From CBDCXF01 sp965223755 (GTDB lineage Bacteria > Acidobacteriota > Thermoanaerobaculia > Multivoradales > JAHEKO01): DNA of 64,000 bases. The notes beneath the pieces are model-generated. The model was not told where the DNA came from, did not search any database, and saw only the letters and a program-made list of their open reading frames with translations. Below, piece after piece: positions 41,953-51,183 of the stretch. The number at the start of each line of letters is the position of its first letter. Positions within the stretch are counted from its first letter, which is position 1. The position numbers were made by a program, and so were the translations under genes. The stretch covers positions 1,302,001 through 1,366,000 of the forward strand of contig CBDCXF010000001.1 of the NCBI GenBank assembly GCA_965223755.1, written 5' to 3'.

Positions 41953-44900
41953 CTAGCTGTCCACGATCTCGGTTGAAAAATATTTCGCTTCTGGATGGTG
42001 GAAGACCAAGGCCGATACAGACGCCTCTGGATCCATCATGTCGCCATCGGTCAGTTTGAGATCGATACTCTCGGAATCGAGCATCTTGAGCAGTAGTCGC
42101 TGGCCGGACAAGTCGGGGCACGCTGGGTAGCCAAAGCTGTAGCGGCGCCCCCGGTACTTCCCTTTTAGGACTTCAGCCACAGTCAGGTCGGCCGGATCGC
42201 CAAAGCCCCAGCCCTGCCGCATGCGCCGATGGACCAATTCTGCCGCTGCTTCAGCCGTTTCCAGACCGAGCGCAGCAAGCGTGTGACTCGCGAGGTATTG
42301 ACCCCGCTCTTTCAGTTCTCTCGCCACTTCGCCCACTCGTCGATCTACCGTCACCGCGAATATCCCCAGCGAGTCCCCATCCGAGCGCAGATAATCCACC
42401 AAGGAAAGTAACTCCCCTTGTCGCTGGCGCGGAAACTCCCAGCCAGACTCTTCGATTCCGTCGACTGAAGCAGCAACCCGCTGCCGTTCAACTCGAGCCT
42501 CAACGAACCTCCAGTTTCCGCGCACCGCGAAGCCGTGTTCTATCCAGATCTGTTTCGCTTCTTCGACAGCGGCAGCAACTTGTAAGTATTTCGCGTCGCC
42601 GTCGGCGGCCAGTTTGCGGACGGAGCCTCGCAGCCCCAGGTGTTTGCCAAACAACATTTGCGGATTGACCCAGGTCCAGACGTCTTCGGGGTGGAACTCC
42701 TCGGAATGCAGCTCTCGATCCGGCATCGTCGGAACGACTTCAAGCGGCGTCACACCTTTTGACACCACCGAGGATCCACGGCTACCGCGATCCGGTCGTG
42801 ACGCGCTCGAAGAGCGATCCGCTTCCTGTTGTTCTGTGACTTCGAGTTCCAGTTCGGAACGGCTGTCAGGGTCTGTCGCCCGACGCACCAACTCCAGACC
42901 CTGCATCGCGTCTTTAGCGTAGGTGCAGAGTCCAGCGTACTCGCTCGAGATTCGCTTGTGGGTAAACCGGCGCGACAAAGCAGCACCTCCGACCAGTAAA
43001 GGCACGTCGATATCAGCCTGCCGGAGATCGGCGGCAGTGGCCACCATCTGGTGAGCGCTTTTAACCAGAAGCCCGGAGAGGCCGATGAGGTCCGGCTGGT
43101 GCTCGCGGATCCCTTGAATCAACACTTCGCTGGTTACCTTGATGCCAAGGTTGACGACATCGAATCCGTTGTTGGAGAGCACAATGTCCACCAGATTTTT
43201 GCCAATGTCGTGCACATCCCCCTTGACCGTCGCCAGCAAGACCCGCCCTCGAGAAGCGGTTTCCTCGCGATCCATATGCGGACGCAACTGATCAACCGCT
43301 GCTTTCATGACCTCGGCGCTCTGCAGGACTTCAGCAACGATCAGTTCGTTGGCGTTGAATCGCCTGCCGACCTCGTCCATTCCCGCCATCAATGGGCCAT
43401 TGATAATCGCCAGCGGATTCGGCCACTGCGCGTCGGCCAAGGCTGCTTCCAGATCTTCATCGAGAAACTCCCGATTCCCCTCTATGACCGCGTTCGACAG
43501 GCGTTCGTCCAGAGGCATTGCACTGCGCGGCTTCGCCGTCGTCATCTTGCGCTTGCGGAAATACTCGGTGAAGAGCTGCACTGCGACTTCGGCCTCCGCA
43601 ATCTCACCTGTCCTGAGTTCGAGTAGGCGGTCGCACAACTCACGGTCGCGATCGGCGATCTCCGCAAAGCGGGCCAGTTTCTCGGTATTGACGATTGCGG
43701 CGTCGAGTCCGACGATCGTCGCCCGGTGCAAAAAGACTGAATTCAAGACCTCTCGCCCGGCGGGTGGCAACCCAAAGCTGACATTGGAAACACCGAGAAT
43801 GGTCGGCGAAAAGGGGAACTCCTTCTTGAGCCGTTCAACGCCCTCCAAAGTGGATGCCGCCGAGCCGACATAGTTCGGATCCCCGGTCCCGCAGGGAAAG
43901 ACGAGCGCATCCCACCACACATCTTGAGGTTGGATGCCTTCGCTTTCCAGGATCGCCGCGGAACGCCGCGCAACCCCAAGCTTGCGGTCAACGCTGACGG
44001 CCATGCCTCGCTCATCGATCAGACCGACAACCACCGCGGCGCCGTAGCTGCGTGCCAACTTGGCCACTGCCCTGAATCGTTGTTCGCCATCCTCCAGGTT
44101 GACCGAGTTGAGGACCGCCTTTCCTTGGCACTTCTTGAGCGCCACTTCCATTACCTGCGGATCGGTGGTGTCGATCATCAGGGGCACGCGGACCTTACGC
44201 GTCAGCAGGTCAAAGAATCGTTCGACCTCGGTGGCTTCGTCGCGTTCAGGGTCTTGCAGACAGACGTCGAGAACCTGCGCTCCTCCGCGCACTTGCCCGC
44301 GCCCGACCTCGGCGGCCGTTTCGAAGTCGCCATCCTCGATCAGTCTCTTGAATTTGCGACTGCCAAGCACGTTGGTGCGCTCGCCGACAAGCAGTGGGCG
44401 GTTGTCCTGGTCGAGCTCCGCCGCCTCGACACCAGAGATCAGGGTGCGGCGATGGACCAACGGCTGGCGTGGTTCGCGCCCCGCTACCAGGCCGGCAAGC
44501 GCGGAAACGTGTTCCGATGTCGTACCGCAGCAGCCGCCAGCTAGATTGATCCAGTTCTCCTCCAGAAAACGATTGAAAGCTTGAACGAAATCCGATCCCG
44601 TCTGCTCGTAAGCGCCATCTTCATTGGGCAAGCCGGCGTTGGGAACGCACGCGACAGGGCAATTCGCCAGATCCGACAGCGTGCGCAATGAGTCCGCCAT
44701 TAGGTCGGGACCGGTGGCGCAGTTGATACCTAGATAGAGCAAGTCGAGATGCGACAACGACACTGCCAACGCCTCAGCATCTTGACCGGCGAGCATGGTT
44801 CCGTTGGGTTCGATGGTGACCGAGACGGCGAGGGGCACACTCCAGCCGGCGTGCGCAAACGCTCTTTGAGCGGCAACGACTCCAGCCTTGATGTTGAGGG

Positions 44901-45447
44901 TGTCCTGGCAGGTCTCAAGCAGCAGGTAATCCGCCCCACCCACCATCAATCCGAGGGCCTGGATGGCGAAGTGATCGATCAACTCTTCATAGCTGACGCC
45001 ACCGGTAACCGAAAGAGACTTAGTAGTCGGCCCCATCGAACCGCACACGAAGCGCGGCTTGTCTCCCGCGACTTCGCACACTGCCACGCGCGCCAACCGC
45101 GCGGCCTCACGACTCCAGTCAAAAGCATGATCGGCCGCTCCGAACTCCTGCAACACCAGAGGCGTACTGCCGAACGAGTTGGTCTCAACGATGTCAGCGC
45201 CAGCGGCCAGATAGCGCCGGTGCACGTCGAGGATCACGTCGGGCCGTGTCACGCAAAGAGCTTCATTGCACCCTTCCCACTCCGGCCGGTCAAAATCCGC
45301 GGCGGACAACCCAGCATCTTGCAGCGCAGTGCCGGTGGCCCCATCCAAAACCAAGATGCGCTCGGTAAGCGCCTTCTGTAAAAGCTCGACCCGCTGCCGC
45401 CTATCGTCCGACTGCGGTGCCACCGCTTCGGGCATCTGAATCGTCAT
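41953..45447 (-). CDS. metH: Cobalamin-dependent methionine synthase
   Basis: 1164-residue methyltransferase forming methionine from homocysteine and 5-methyltetrahydrofolate. Homocysteine domain: GINCATGP and GGCCGTTSEHV (zinc Cys ligands). Pterin domain: GERTNVLGSRKFKRLI. Cobalamin-binding domain: DVHDIGKN (Co-ligating His) with GLSGLLVKSAHQMV. C-terminal activation domain: SFGYPACPDL and the SAM-binding region. Length is normal for full MetH. It is preceded by a SAM-riboswitch-like leader (45464-45620) and lies 248 bases from metF, which provides its substrate and is on the same strand but seems separately transcribed. Confidence 0.95.
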   Translation of the reverse strand: MTIQMPEAVAPQSDDRRQRVELLQKALTERILVLDGATGTALQDAGLSAADFDRPEWEGCNEALCVTRPDVILDVHRRYLAAGADIVETNSFGSTPLVLQEFGAADHAFDWSREAARLARVAVCEVAGDKPRFVCGSMGPTTKSLSVTGGVSYEELIDHFAIQALGLMVGGADYLLLETCQDTLNIKAGVVAAQRAFAHAGWSVPLAVSVTIEPNGTMLAGQDAEALAVSLSHLDLLYLGINCATGPDLMADSLRTLSDLANCPVACVPNAGLPNEDGAYEQTGSDFVQAFNRFLEENWINLAGGCCGTTSEHVSALAGLVAGREPRQPLVHRRTLISGVEAAELDQDNRPLLVGERTNVLGSRKFKRLIEDGDFETAAEVGRGQVRGGAQVLDVCLQDPERDEATEVERFFDLLTRKVRVPLMIDTTDPQVMEVALKKCQGKAVLNSVNLEDGEQRFRAVAKLARSYGAAVVVGLIDERGMAVSVDRKLGVARRSAAILESEGIQPQDVWWDALVFPCGTGDPNYVGSAASTLEGVERLKKEFPFSPTILGVSNVSFGLPPAGREVLNSVFLHRATIVGLDAAIVNTEKLARFAEIADRDRELCDRLLELRTGEIAEAEVAVQLFTEYFRKRKMTTAKPRSAMPLDERLSNAVIEGNREFLDEDLEAALADAQWPNPLAIINGPLMAGMDEVGRRFNANELIVAEVLQSAEVMKAAVDQLRPHMDREETASRGRVLLATVKGDVHDIGKNLVDIVLSNNGFDVVNLGIKVTSEVLIQGIREHQPDLIGLSGLLVKSAHQMVATAADLRQADIDVPLLVGGAALSRRFTHKRISSEYAGLCTYAKDAMQGLELVRRATDPDSRSELELEVTEQQEADRSSSASRPDRGSRGSSVVSKGVTPLEVVPTMPDRELHSEEFHPEDVWTWVNPQMLFGKHLGLRGSVRKLAADGDAKYLQVAAAVEEAKQIWIEHGFAVRGNWRFVEARVERQRVAASVDGIEESGWEFPRQRQGELLSLVDYLRSDGDSLGIFAVTVDRRVGEVARELKERGQYLASHTLAALGLETAEAAAELVHRRMRQGWGFGDPADLTVAEVLKGKYRGRRYSFGYPACPDLSGQRLLLKMLDSESIDLKLTDGDMMDPEASVSALVFHHPEAKYFSTEIVDS

Positions 45448-45463
45448 CTTGATGATCTATCCA

Positions 45464-45494
45464 TAAAAAAACCCGTACCAATCATCGGCACGGG
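45464..45494 (-). terminator. Intrinsic terminator in the metH leader
   Basis: On the minus strand CCCGTGCC pairs with GGTACGGG (one G-U pair) around a seven-base loop, followed by seven or more U, 17 bases ahead of metH ATG 45447. A GGTAAG/CTTACC pairing between the aptamer side and the 5' stem could form an antiterminator, so this is a likely attenuator. Confidence 0.8.
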
Positions 45495-45537
45495 TAAGAC
45501 TCTCGGACCTTCGTTACCGGCTTACCATGGCCGACCA

Positions 45538-45617
45538 CATCCCCGTCGCCTAGACGAGATAGCACCTTGGGTGTCCGCCCCAGGTTGCCGCGTTCGAAGA
45601 AACGAACGCTCTTGATG
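45538..45617 (-). ncRNA. SAM riboswitch (SAM-I/IV-like) aptamer upstream of metH
   Basis: On the minus strand the RNA has a closing stem CATC/GATG (45617-45614 with 45541-45538), then AAGAG, a perfect GCGTTCG/CGAACGC hairpin, the conserved GGCAACC followed by a CCUGGG/CCCAAGG-type stem and GGTGCTA, then a CGTC/GACG hairpin. GGCAACC with AAGGUGCUA is the hallmark of SAM-I-superfamily riboswitches; the short second stem without an apparent pseudoknot favours the SAM-I/IV variant. Position between a promoter and a terminator ahead of metH agrees. Confidence 0.72.
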
Positions 45618-45625
45618 CAGAACGA

Positions 45626-45655
45626 AAACTAGCGAGAGAAGCTTAGTGATGTCAA
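45626..45655 (-). promoter_or_regulatory. Candidate sigma-70 promoter of metH
   Basis: A consensus -35 TTGACA (45655-45650) and a weaker -10 TAGTTT (45631-45626) at 18-base spacing place the transcription start near 45619, just before the riboswitch aptamer. Confidence 0.5.
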
Positions 45656-45694
45656 GAAAGAACCCACCGTACACCGCTGGTGGGCCGCGTGGGT

Positions 45695-46642
45695 TCACAC
45701 GTCCAAACCTTTGAGAACGCGGCTCACAGCGTTAGCGTTATCCATGACATAGAAATGGAGCGCTGGAGCTCCGCCCTCGAGGAGACCTCGAGCCTGCTGC
45801 GTGGTCCATTCAATGCCCACGTCCACGGCACGTTTTGGGTTGGTCTCAACTTCGGACACCAAAGCATCGGGAACCTGACAATAGAAGTTCCGCGGGATGG
45901 TGGTCAGCTGGCGCCGGGTCTTGATGATCTTCAAACCAGGCAGAATCGGAACTCCAATGCCGGCACCTCGGCAACGATCGACATATTCGAAGTAAACATC
46001 ATTGTCGAAGAACATCTGGGTAACGATGTAGTCGGCGCCAGCGTCGACTTTGGCCTTGGTGAACCGAATGTCAGCCTCAAGGTTGGGAGCTTCAAAGTGC
46101 TTTTCGGGATACCCCGCAACACCGATGCAGAACGCCGAGGGCTCGGCGTCAAGTAGCCCATCCTCAAGGTATCGCCCTTCATTCATTGCCGCGATCTGGG
46201 CCACCAGCTCGGCCGCATAGCGATTGGCGCTACGACCATATCGCAGCGGTTTCTCGAAACCGCTGTCGTCTCCCCGTACCGCCAAAACGTTGTCGATACC
46301 CAAGTATTTCAGCTCGATCAAGAAGTCTTCCGTTTCCTCACGGGTGAACCCCTGACAGAGCACGTGAGGAACTGTGTCGATGCCGTACTTGTGCTGCATC
46401 AAAGCACAGATCCCCAAAGTTCCCGGGCGCTTACGCTTCACCCTGCGCTCAATACCTTCGGCGGTTTCCTCGTAGCTCACTTGAGCGGCGTGGCTGGTGA
46501 TGTCGATGAAGGGAGGCCGAAACTGTGCTAGTTCGTCGATGAGAGCTAGCAAGGCTGTCGCCGTTCCGCCGCGCAATGGAGGAATGATCTCGAAAGAAAC
46601 TAGCGGCCCATCGGCCCGAGCGAGGTGTTCGGTAACTTTCAT
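45695..46642 (-). CDS. metF: 5,10-methylenetetrahydrofolate reductase
   Basis: Flavoenzyme reducing methylenetetrahydrofolate to 5-methyltetrahydrofolate, the methyl donor for MetH. The 315-residue product from ATG 46642 has the family opening SFEIIPPLRGG, TAHA-like HAAQVSYEETAEG, GDDS near 140 (LAVRGDDSGFE), and the strand motif GADYIVTQMFFDN, all typical of MetF. Extending upstream adds sequence unlike the family, so 46642 is the start. It follows the nucleotidyltransferase gene on the same strand. Confidence 0.93.
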   Translation of the reverse strand: MKVTEHLARADGPLVSFEIIPPLRGGTATALLALIDELAQFRPPFIDITSHAAQVSYEETAEGIERRVKRKRPGTLGICALMQHKYGIDTVPHVLCQGFTREETEDFLIELKYLGIDNVLAVRGDDSGFEKPLRYGRSANRYAAELVAQIAAMNEGRYLEDGLLDAEPSAFCIGVAGYPEKHFEAPNLEADIRFTKAKVDAGADYIVTQMFFDNDVYFEYVDRCRGAGIGVPILPGLKIIKTRRQLTTIPRNFYCQVPDALVSEVETNPKRAVDVGIEWTTQQARGLLEGGAPALHFYVMDNANAVSRVLKGLDV

Positions 46643-46671
46643 CGTCGCAATTCCGCGCCCACAGTTTGAAC

Positions 46672-47787
46672 TCAGCTCCGGCGCAGCTTCAATCGCGCCC
46701 AACCATATAGGAATCGTAAGCCGGACGCGGCCAAGTGGAACCACCAGCGTAGCCGAAGAGGCAGAAAGCGCGATCCAGCAGGCCAATACTGCTCCAAGCG
46801 CCAAGACTCCGGCCACAGGAGCCGCCACCAAGCCCGCCATCCGCCGCCCAGCGGACCTTTGCGACTGAGGCCAGCGGTTCGCAACGTCCATCCGTAATCT
46901 GCATCCGTGACCTGGGCCAGAGCGTGGTCCAACACTGTGCGCGCGTTGCTGCCGAGCGTGCTCAAAAAGTTGTGCGCCTCGCCAGAAGTAAAGCACTCAA
47001 CCAAAGAACGAAAAGCGGCGATTTCCGGCTCGTCCAAACTGGGCGCCCATTCACCGATTTCTGTCCACAAAGGCGCGAGGGGTGTGTTTGCGTCGAGATC
47101 GATTAAGTCGCCCAGCGCACCAAACACGCGGAACCCAGAACTGTGCCCTTCTTGGACCCAAGCATGAACCAGCGCGTGAGCAGCAAGAAAACTGCTAGGT
47201 GGAAGTGCAAGGGTTGACTGTCGATTGTCCAGCAGCGTTGTTGCGGCCGGAATTCCGGGTACTTCCGTGTGCAACTCGATCACCCCGTGGGCGTCGCTGG
47301 CCAGTGGTGGCAGGTGGTGTCCGATTGTGCCTCCAGGGGGCGAGCTGAAGCCAAGCGACCGCAGCCGCTCATGCAACAGGGAAGCGTGTTCGCGAGGGAG
47401 GAGAACGTCGACGTCGATCAGTCGGCGAACCCCAGGCGGAGTCATCCCGAGGCGGCGCAACGCCATACCTTTCAGCAAAAGTCCTTGGCCTTGAACCAAC
47501 GCCAGTTCCTCTTCAATCAGTTCCGCCGCTTGATCGAGAAGCAACGCTTTGGCCTCAGCTTCGATCGAAGAGGAGTTCATTTTTGCGGCTAGGTCTGAGC
47601 TCGCTGATCCGAGTTCTCGGCGCCAACGGCCGCCAATTCGTTCCCGCAGTCCAAGTCGTTCGGCGGCGTCGACCAGGTCGTCGACCGAAGCTTGATCGGG
47701 GACAACTTGAAAAACAGGGCCGAGAGCGGTACTGACTACCCATTGGTGTGCTGGACTCCAGGCGACTTTTGGCGGGCTAAATCGCAT
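46672..47787 (-). CDS. Nucleotidyltransferase-family protein (NTP_transf_5-type)
   Basis: 371 residues from ATG 47787 (MRFSPPKVAWSP). Core of the family: LLLKGMALRRLG, then VRRLIDVDVLL (two acidic residues of a D-x-D nucleotidyltransferase site) and HERLRSLGF, followed by a HLPPL, ELHTEV stretch. Such proteins are repeatedly found with PqqD, HprK-like kinase and RiPP or exopolysaccharide loci; the reaction is thought to be nucleotidyl transfer to an unknown acceptor. It lies about 5 kb from the HprK-PqqD pair, with metH and metF between. An in-frame start at 47841 would overlap the VanZ-like gene. Confidence 0.72.
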   Translation of the reverse strand: MRFSPPKVAWSPAHQWVVSTALGPVFQVVPDQASVDDLVDAAERLGLRERIGGRWRRELGSASSDLAAKMNSSSIEAEAKALLLDQAAELIEEELALVQGQGLLLKGMALRRLGMTPPGVRRLIDVDVLLPREHASLLHERLRSLGFSSPPGGTIGHHLPPLASDAHGVIELHTEVPGIPAATTLLDNRQSTLALPPSSFLAAHALVHAWVQEGHSSGFRVFGALGDLIDLDANTPLAPLWTEIGEWAPSLDEPEIAAFRSLVECFTSGEAHNFLSTLGSNARTVLDHALAQVTDADYGWTLRTAGLSRKGPLGGGWRAWWRLLWPESWRLEQYWPAGSRFLPLRLRWWFHLAASGLRFLYGWARLKLRRS

Positions 47788-47800
47788 CACGCAGCTCTCG

Positions 47801-48172
47801 TTAATCTCGAGTTCGCTCCAAGCCCAGAAAGCGCGCGCCAAGCGCGGCTCCGGTCAAGTTCCAGGAAACGTCTAAGAGTTCAATCCCTCGACCTGGCACC
47901 CACCCCTGTCCGATCTCCAACACCGAGCTAAAGGCCGCGATCACAGCCCACACCGCCAGAGGTTTGCTAAGTATTCGAGAGCGCCGCAGCAACCCAGCCC
48001 CGGCTGCATTCCAGGCGCCGTGAAAGATTTGGGACGCGGTTTCGAACCATGCCAACAAGTGCGGTCCACCGCTCACGGGGTGTGGCGTTGATGAAGACCA
48101 CATCAATAAGACCGACAAACCGGCCCACATCCACAGCCAATATCGAGCCCACGACTGGTACGATTTCGCCAT
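47801..48172 (-). CDS. VanZ-like membrane protein
   Basis: About 123 residues with four membrane helices. It has the VanZ-like pattern of S-S-T-P-H (opening), FxxGAWNAAGAGL, and EIGQGWVPGRGIELLDVSWNLTGAALG, the acidic-glutamine, D and N-x-x-G set. VanZ-family members occur in exopolysaccharide and other envelope loci; the mechanism is unclear. The start is ATG 48172, sharing the CATG at 48170-48173 with the oppositely oriented gene at 48171; ATG 48196 is the alternative. Confidence 0.72.
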   Translation of the reverse strand: MAKSYQSWARYWLWMWAGLSVLLMWSSSTPHPVSGGPHLLAWFETASQIFHGAWNAAGAGLLRRSRILSKPLAVWAVIAAFSSVLEIGQGWVPGRGIELLDVSWNLTGAALGARFLGLERTRD

Positions 48173-49733
48173 GACAAAAACGGCAAGGTACCTCATCTCA
48201 GGCCTTGCTGTGGCAACGCTACTCCTTTCCGCCGGTACGTACTATCACTGGCGTAAACAGCAGAGTGCAGCTAGTGGTGTCTTCGACCGCGTTGAATTCC
48301 GAGATGAACTCAGCTTGGCAAGAATCTCCGTCGCCCGTGCAAACGATCCACTAACTGTCCGCGAGCGGGCGATTCGCGGCCTGTTGGCTTCGCAACTCGC
48401 GTTCCCTGCGGTTGAGGAACTCGCGCGAGAAGAACGCGTGGAGCTGCGCGACAAGAGTGAAGAATCTGTCCAGGCGTTATTAGACCTTTCTGAGGCCACA
48501 TGGCGAGATAACCCAAGTTCCTGGGTCAGCGCTATGGGGTTAGGCGCCGGACGCTTTCTCGAAGGCCTACGTTCCAAAACCGGACTCCAACAATCAGACA
48601 AACAAGCATGGTTAGCCCCCCTGTTGCAAGCACAAGCAATCGCTCCGAGGCGAGGCGAAGTCGAGGGGTACTTCGCCCTCGCCTACCTAGAGGTTTGGGG
48701 AGATTTGAGCCCTGCGGAACGGCGAGCTGCGCAGCAAACTCTCAAATACGCTTTGCATTCGCAAAGCATGCAAGACGCCATCCTTCCACGTTGGATCCAG
48801 CTTCAACACGACTACGAAGAGCTGGTGTCGGTTCTGCCTGAGCTCATCAGGCCGTGGAAGCTTCTAGTTCAGCATTCGATTCAGACACGTCGATGGCGGG
48901 ATGCGCAACGCGCGAGCCAGTCCCTGCGTTTGGTCCAGGCCGAAGATGCACGCAACCAGATCGCGCGCGCTGTGGCGATGCTTCACGGAGGAGAGTCGTT
49001 CAAGGGGACCTATCAGCTTGGACAAGCTCTGTCGCTGGTGGAAGTGGGCAACGAAGGTGTTCCCCTGCTCATTGAGGTCGTGCGGACCTTACCGCCGGGG
49101 CCAATCCCGGTTAGCGCCCGGCAAGCTTTCGCGAGATGGTTGGATTGGAGTACACGGCATTGTGTCCTGGCCGTCTGCCCCATCCCGGACGATGTGTTGA
49201 GGCGGCTGGCGCTGAGCGGCGAGCCAGACTCTCCTGCCAGGGCCACAGCGGCAGTGCTAACCGGACAAACAATAGAGTCTTCGCCGCAATCCACTCCGGC
49301 GTGGAGTCTCTACTGGTTATATCTGCTCGGCACTCAAGTGGACGGTGATGCCCTTCGATCTGAGTATCAAGCAGCCCAGGTCGATCAAAAATGGCGCAGT
49401 AGTGCTGCTTTCGTTTACGCAGCTCGGAAGGCAGGACTGGTTACAACAACTGAATTCCCGAGCACCTGGACGCCGGCGGCGTGGTTCTGGGACGGCAGGC
49501 GGTCTTTTCTCCCTATGTACGCTCAACAGATAGAAGAAGTGAATCTTCGGCTGATTGGCTCGACCACTGGGGGTTTTGCGTCGATTTGGCTCGATGGAGA
49601 ATTCATCGACCACGTCGTCGTCGGAGATTCGACAAATATTAGTTTGCCCCTCAGCGAGGGACCTCACCTCATCGAGGTGGAGCGGCTCGGAGGCCAGATT
49701 ACTCCCGGGTCGGTAGCGTTTGCCGACCGCTAG
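48171..49733 (+). CDS. Membrane-anchored helical repeat protein of the exopolysaccharide locus, function unknown
   Basis: 520 residues with one N-terminal membrane helix (YLISGLAVATLLLSAGTYYHW) and a large outside domain rich in alpha-helical pairs of the TPR/SEL-like sort (for example RVELRDKSEESVQALLDLSEA and ALYALHSQ-type repeats), ending in a small beta-rich region (GGFASIWLDGEFIDHVVVGD). Not recognised at family level. Proteins like this are seen next to the O-antigen ligase and chain-length genes and may act in assembly. The 3' end overlaps the convergent O-antigen ligase gene by 35 bases. Confidence 0.6.
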   Translation: MTKTARYLISGLAVATLLLSAGTYYHWRKQQSAASGVFDRVEFRDELSLARISVARANDPLTVRERAIRGLLASQLAFPAVEELAREERVELRDKSEESVQALLDLSEATWRDNPSSWVSAMGLGAGRFLEGLRSKTGLQQSDKQAWLAPLLQAQAIAPRRGEVEGYFALAYLEVWGDLSPAERRAAQQTLKYALHSQSMQDAILPRWIQLQHDYEELVSVLPELIRPWKLLVQHSIQTRRWRDAQRASQSLRLVQAEDARNQIARAVAMLHGGESFKGTYQLGQALSLVEVGNEGVPLLIEVVRTLPPGPIPVSARQAFARWLDWSTRHCVLAVCPIPDDVLRRLALSGEPDSPARATAAVLTGQTIESSPQSTPAWSLYWLYLLGTQVDGDALRSEYQAAQVDQKWRSSAAFVYAARKAGLVTTTEFPSTWTPAAWFWDGRRSFLPMYAQQIEEVNLRLIGSTTGGFASIWLDGEFIDHVVVGDSTNISLPLSEGPHLIEVERLGGQITPGSVAFADR

Positions 49734-51114
49734 GCTCGGCGACGACACGGAGGTCCTGCCGACGCCTGGTCGGACAGCCAAACGCCATCCCCACGAGCGC
49801 CGCCGCCAGAGTGGCATTAGCTGGCATCGTCAATCCGAACTCGACCGATTCATGGACAACCAACGTTATAAGCACACCCAACGCCGCAACCCCAACGGCG
49901 CGATGCCGCGTACGGACACCGTGGCGTATCACAGCTATAGAACGCCAACAAGCGGCGGCGACCCCAACAACCAGAATTACAAACCCCACTGCACCCGCCG
50001 TCGTCAGCATTTCTAGCCACGCGTTGTGTGCGTGGCGCCATATATTGTCGGCTGTTGCAGCCGGCTGAAACTCAGGATAAGCGGCGACAAAAGTACCCAA
50101 ACCTGAACCCGTAGCCGGGTAGGCACGGAACATCTCCCATCCCGAACGCAGTACAGACCACCTGAGATCGCCTTCTACCTGCGCACCGGTAGTTCCCAAA
50201 AAACGAGCGAAGCCACGACCGCCGGTCGCCGCAATCAGGGCAACCGCGGCGACCGCTCCACTGCCGAACAGGATTCCGGCGCCGACGCGATCACGCGTGA
50301 GGCCAACCAGCGCCAAGCCCTGCACCGTGAAGGCGACGACGAGTGCCAACAGTCCGGCCCGCGAGCCGCTCAGAGCCACTGCACCCAGTAGAAATATCCA
50401 AAGAAGTCCGAGTGGAGTTAATGCGACGATGGCACGACCGGTCGTCAAACGGCGGCGGAGTTCCCGCGACAGCCACCAGACCGCGGCTGGCAAGAGCGCA
50501 AGTACGAGCTCCAAATGGAGTGAGAAATGATCTGGATTGATGAAGGTGCCGCGCAGCCTTTGCGCGTCTCCCGGTACCGCTACTCCGAGAATCTCTTCTC
50601 GTTCATACCACCAATTACTGAGTCCATACAGAACTTGAAAGATGGCGCTTGCAGCCGCCCCGACCCACAGCCAGTAGCGATGGCGCTGAGCCCCCGCGGC
50701 GGCGCCAAGCAACAACGCGCAGGCGGCGGCAGCCCATGCTGCGACGGCGAAGGCAGTGAGGTCGCGGGAAACGGTCAGGGGAATCCACTCGGACGCAGCC
50801 CCCAAGATCTCCTCGGCAGCGCCTCGTTGCGCGGCGTGGTGAGGCGAGAGTAGGCGGGCAACTGCGAGCGGCAAGCCGACCCACTGCACGACTCCGATTC
50901 CGGCGATAGCGAGCAACGCTCCCAATATGATTCGCGCATCTCGACCCAGTCTTGGAACAATCCCGAGAGCGATCGCCCACAGCAGTAGACCACCAACAGT
51001 GACCCGCAACCCAGCCGCCCACGTGGCGGTGACCGCGCCGAACGGAATCGCGGCGACGGCCAACATGGTCGCTACCGTTCCCAACCATAGTCGGACCCTC
51101 AATTCAGCTATCAT
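49699..51114 (-). CDS. O-antigen ligase / Wzy-type polymerase family membrane protein
   Basis: From ATG 51114 the product is 471 residues with about 11-12 membrane helices. The Wzy_C-type loop is evident: RGTFINPDHFSLHLELV, then LSGSRAGLL and HAHNAWLEMLTTAGAVGF (His in HAHN), which matches the periplasmic loop of O-antigen ligases and exopolysaccharide polymerases. It would polymerise or ligate repeat units in the inner membrane. An upstream start at 51312 would overlap the divergent barrel gene and is unlikely. Confidence 0.83.
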   Translation of the reverse strand: MIAELRVRLWLGTVATMLAVAAIPFGAVTATWAAGLRVTVGGLLLWAIALGIVPRLGRDARIILGALLAIAGIGVVQWVGLPLAVARLLSPHHAAQRGAAEEILGAASEWIPLTVSRDLTAFAVAAWAAAACALLLGAAAGAQRHRYWLWVGAAASAIFQVLYGLSNWWYEREEILGVAVPGDAQRLRGTFINPDHFSLHLELVLALLPAAVWWLSRELRRRLTTGRAIVALTPLGLLWIFLLGAVALSGSRAGLLALVVAFTVQGLALVGLTRDRVGAGILFGSGAVAAVALIAATGGRGFARFLGTTGAQVEGDLRWSVLRSGWEMFRAYPATGSGLGTFVAAYPEFQPAATADNIWRHAHNAWLEMLTTAGAVGFVILVVGVAAACWRSIAVIRHGVRTRHRAVGVAALGVLITLVVHESVEFGLTMPANATLAAALVGMAFGCPTRRRQDLRVVAEPSGRQTLPTRE

Positions 51115-51183
51115 CTCATTCGACCGGCGGCTGAGTTCGCACTTTCGGCCAGGCAGGCACCACCTTCTAGAGAGTCTGATCCA

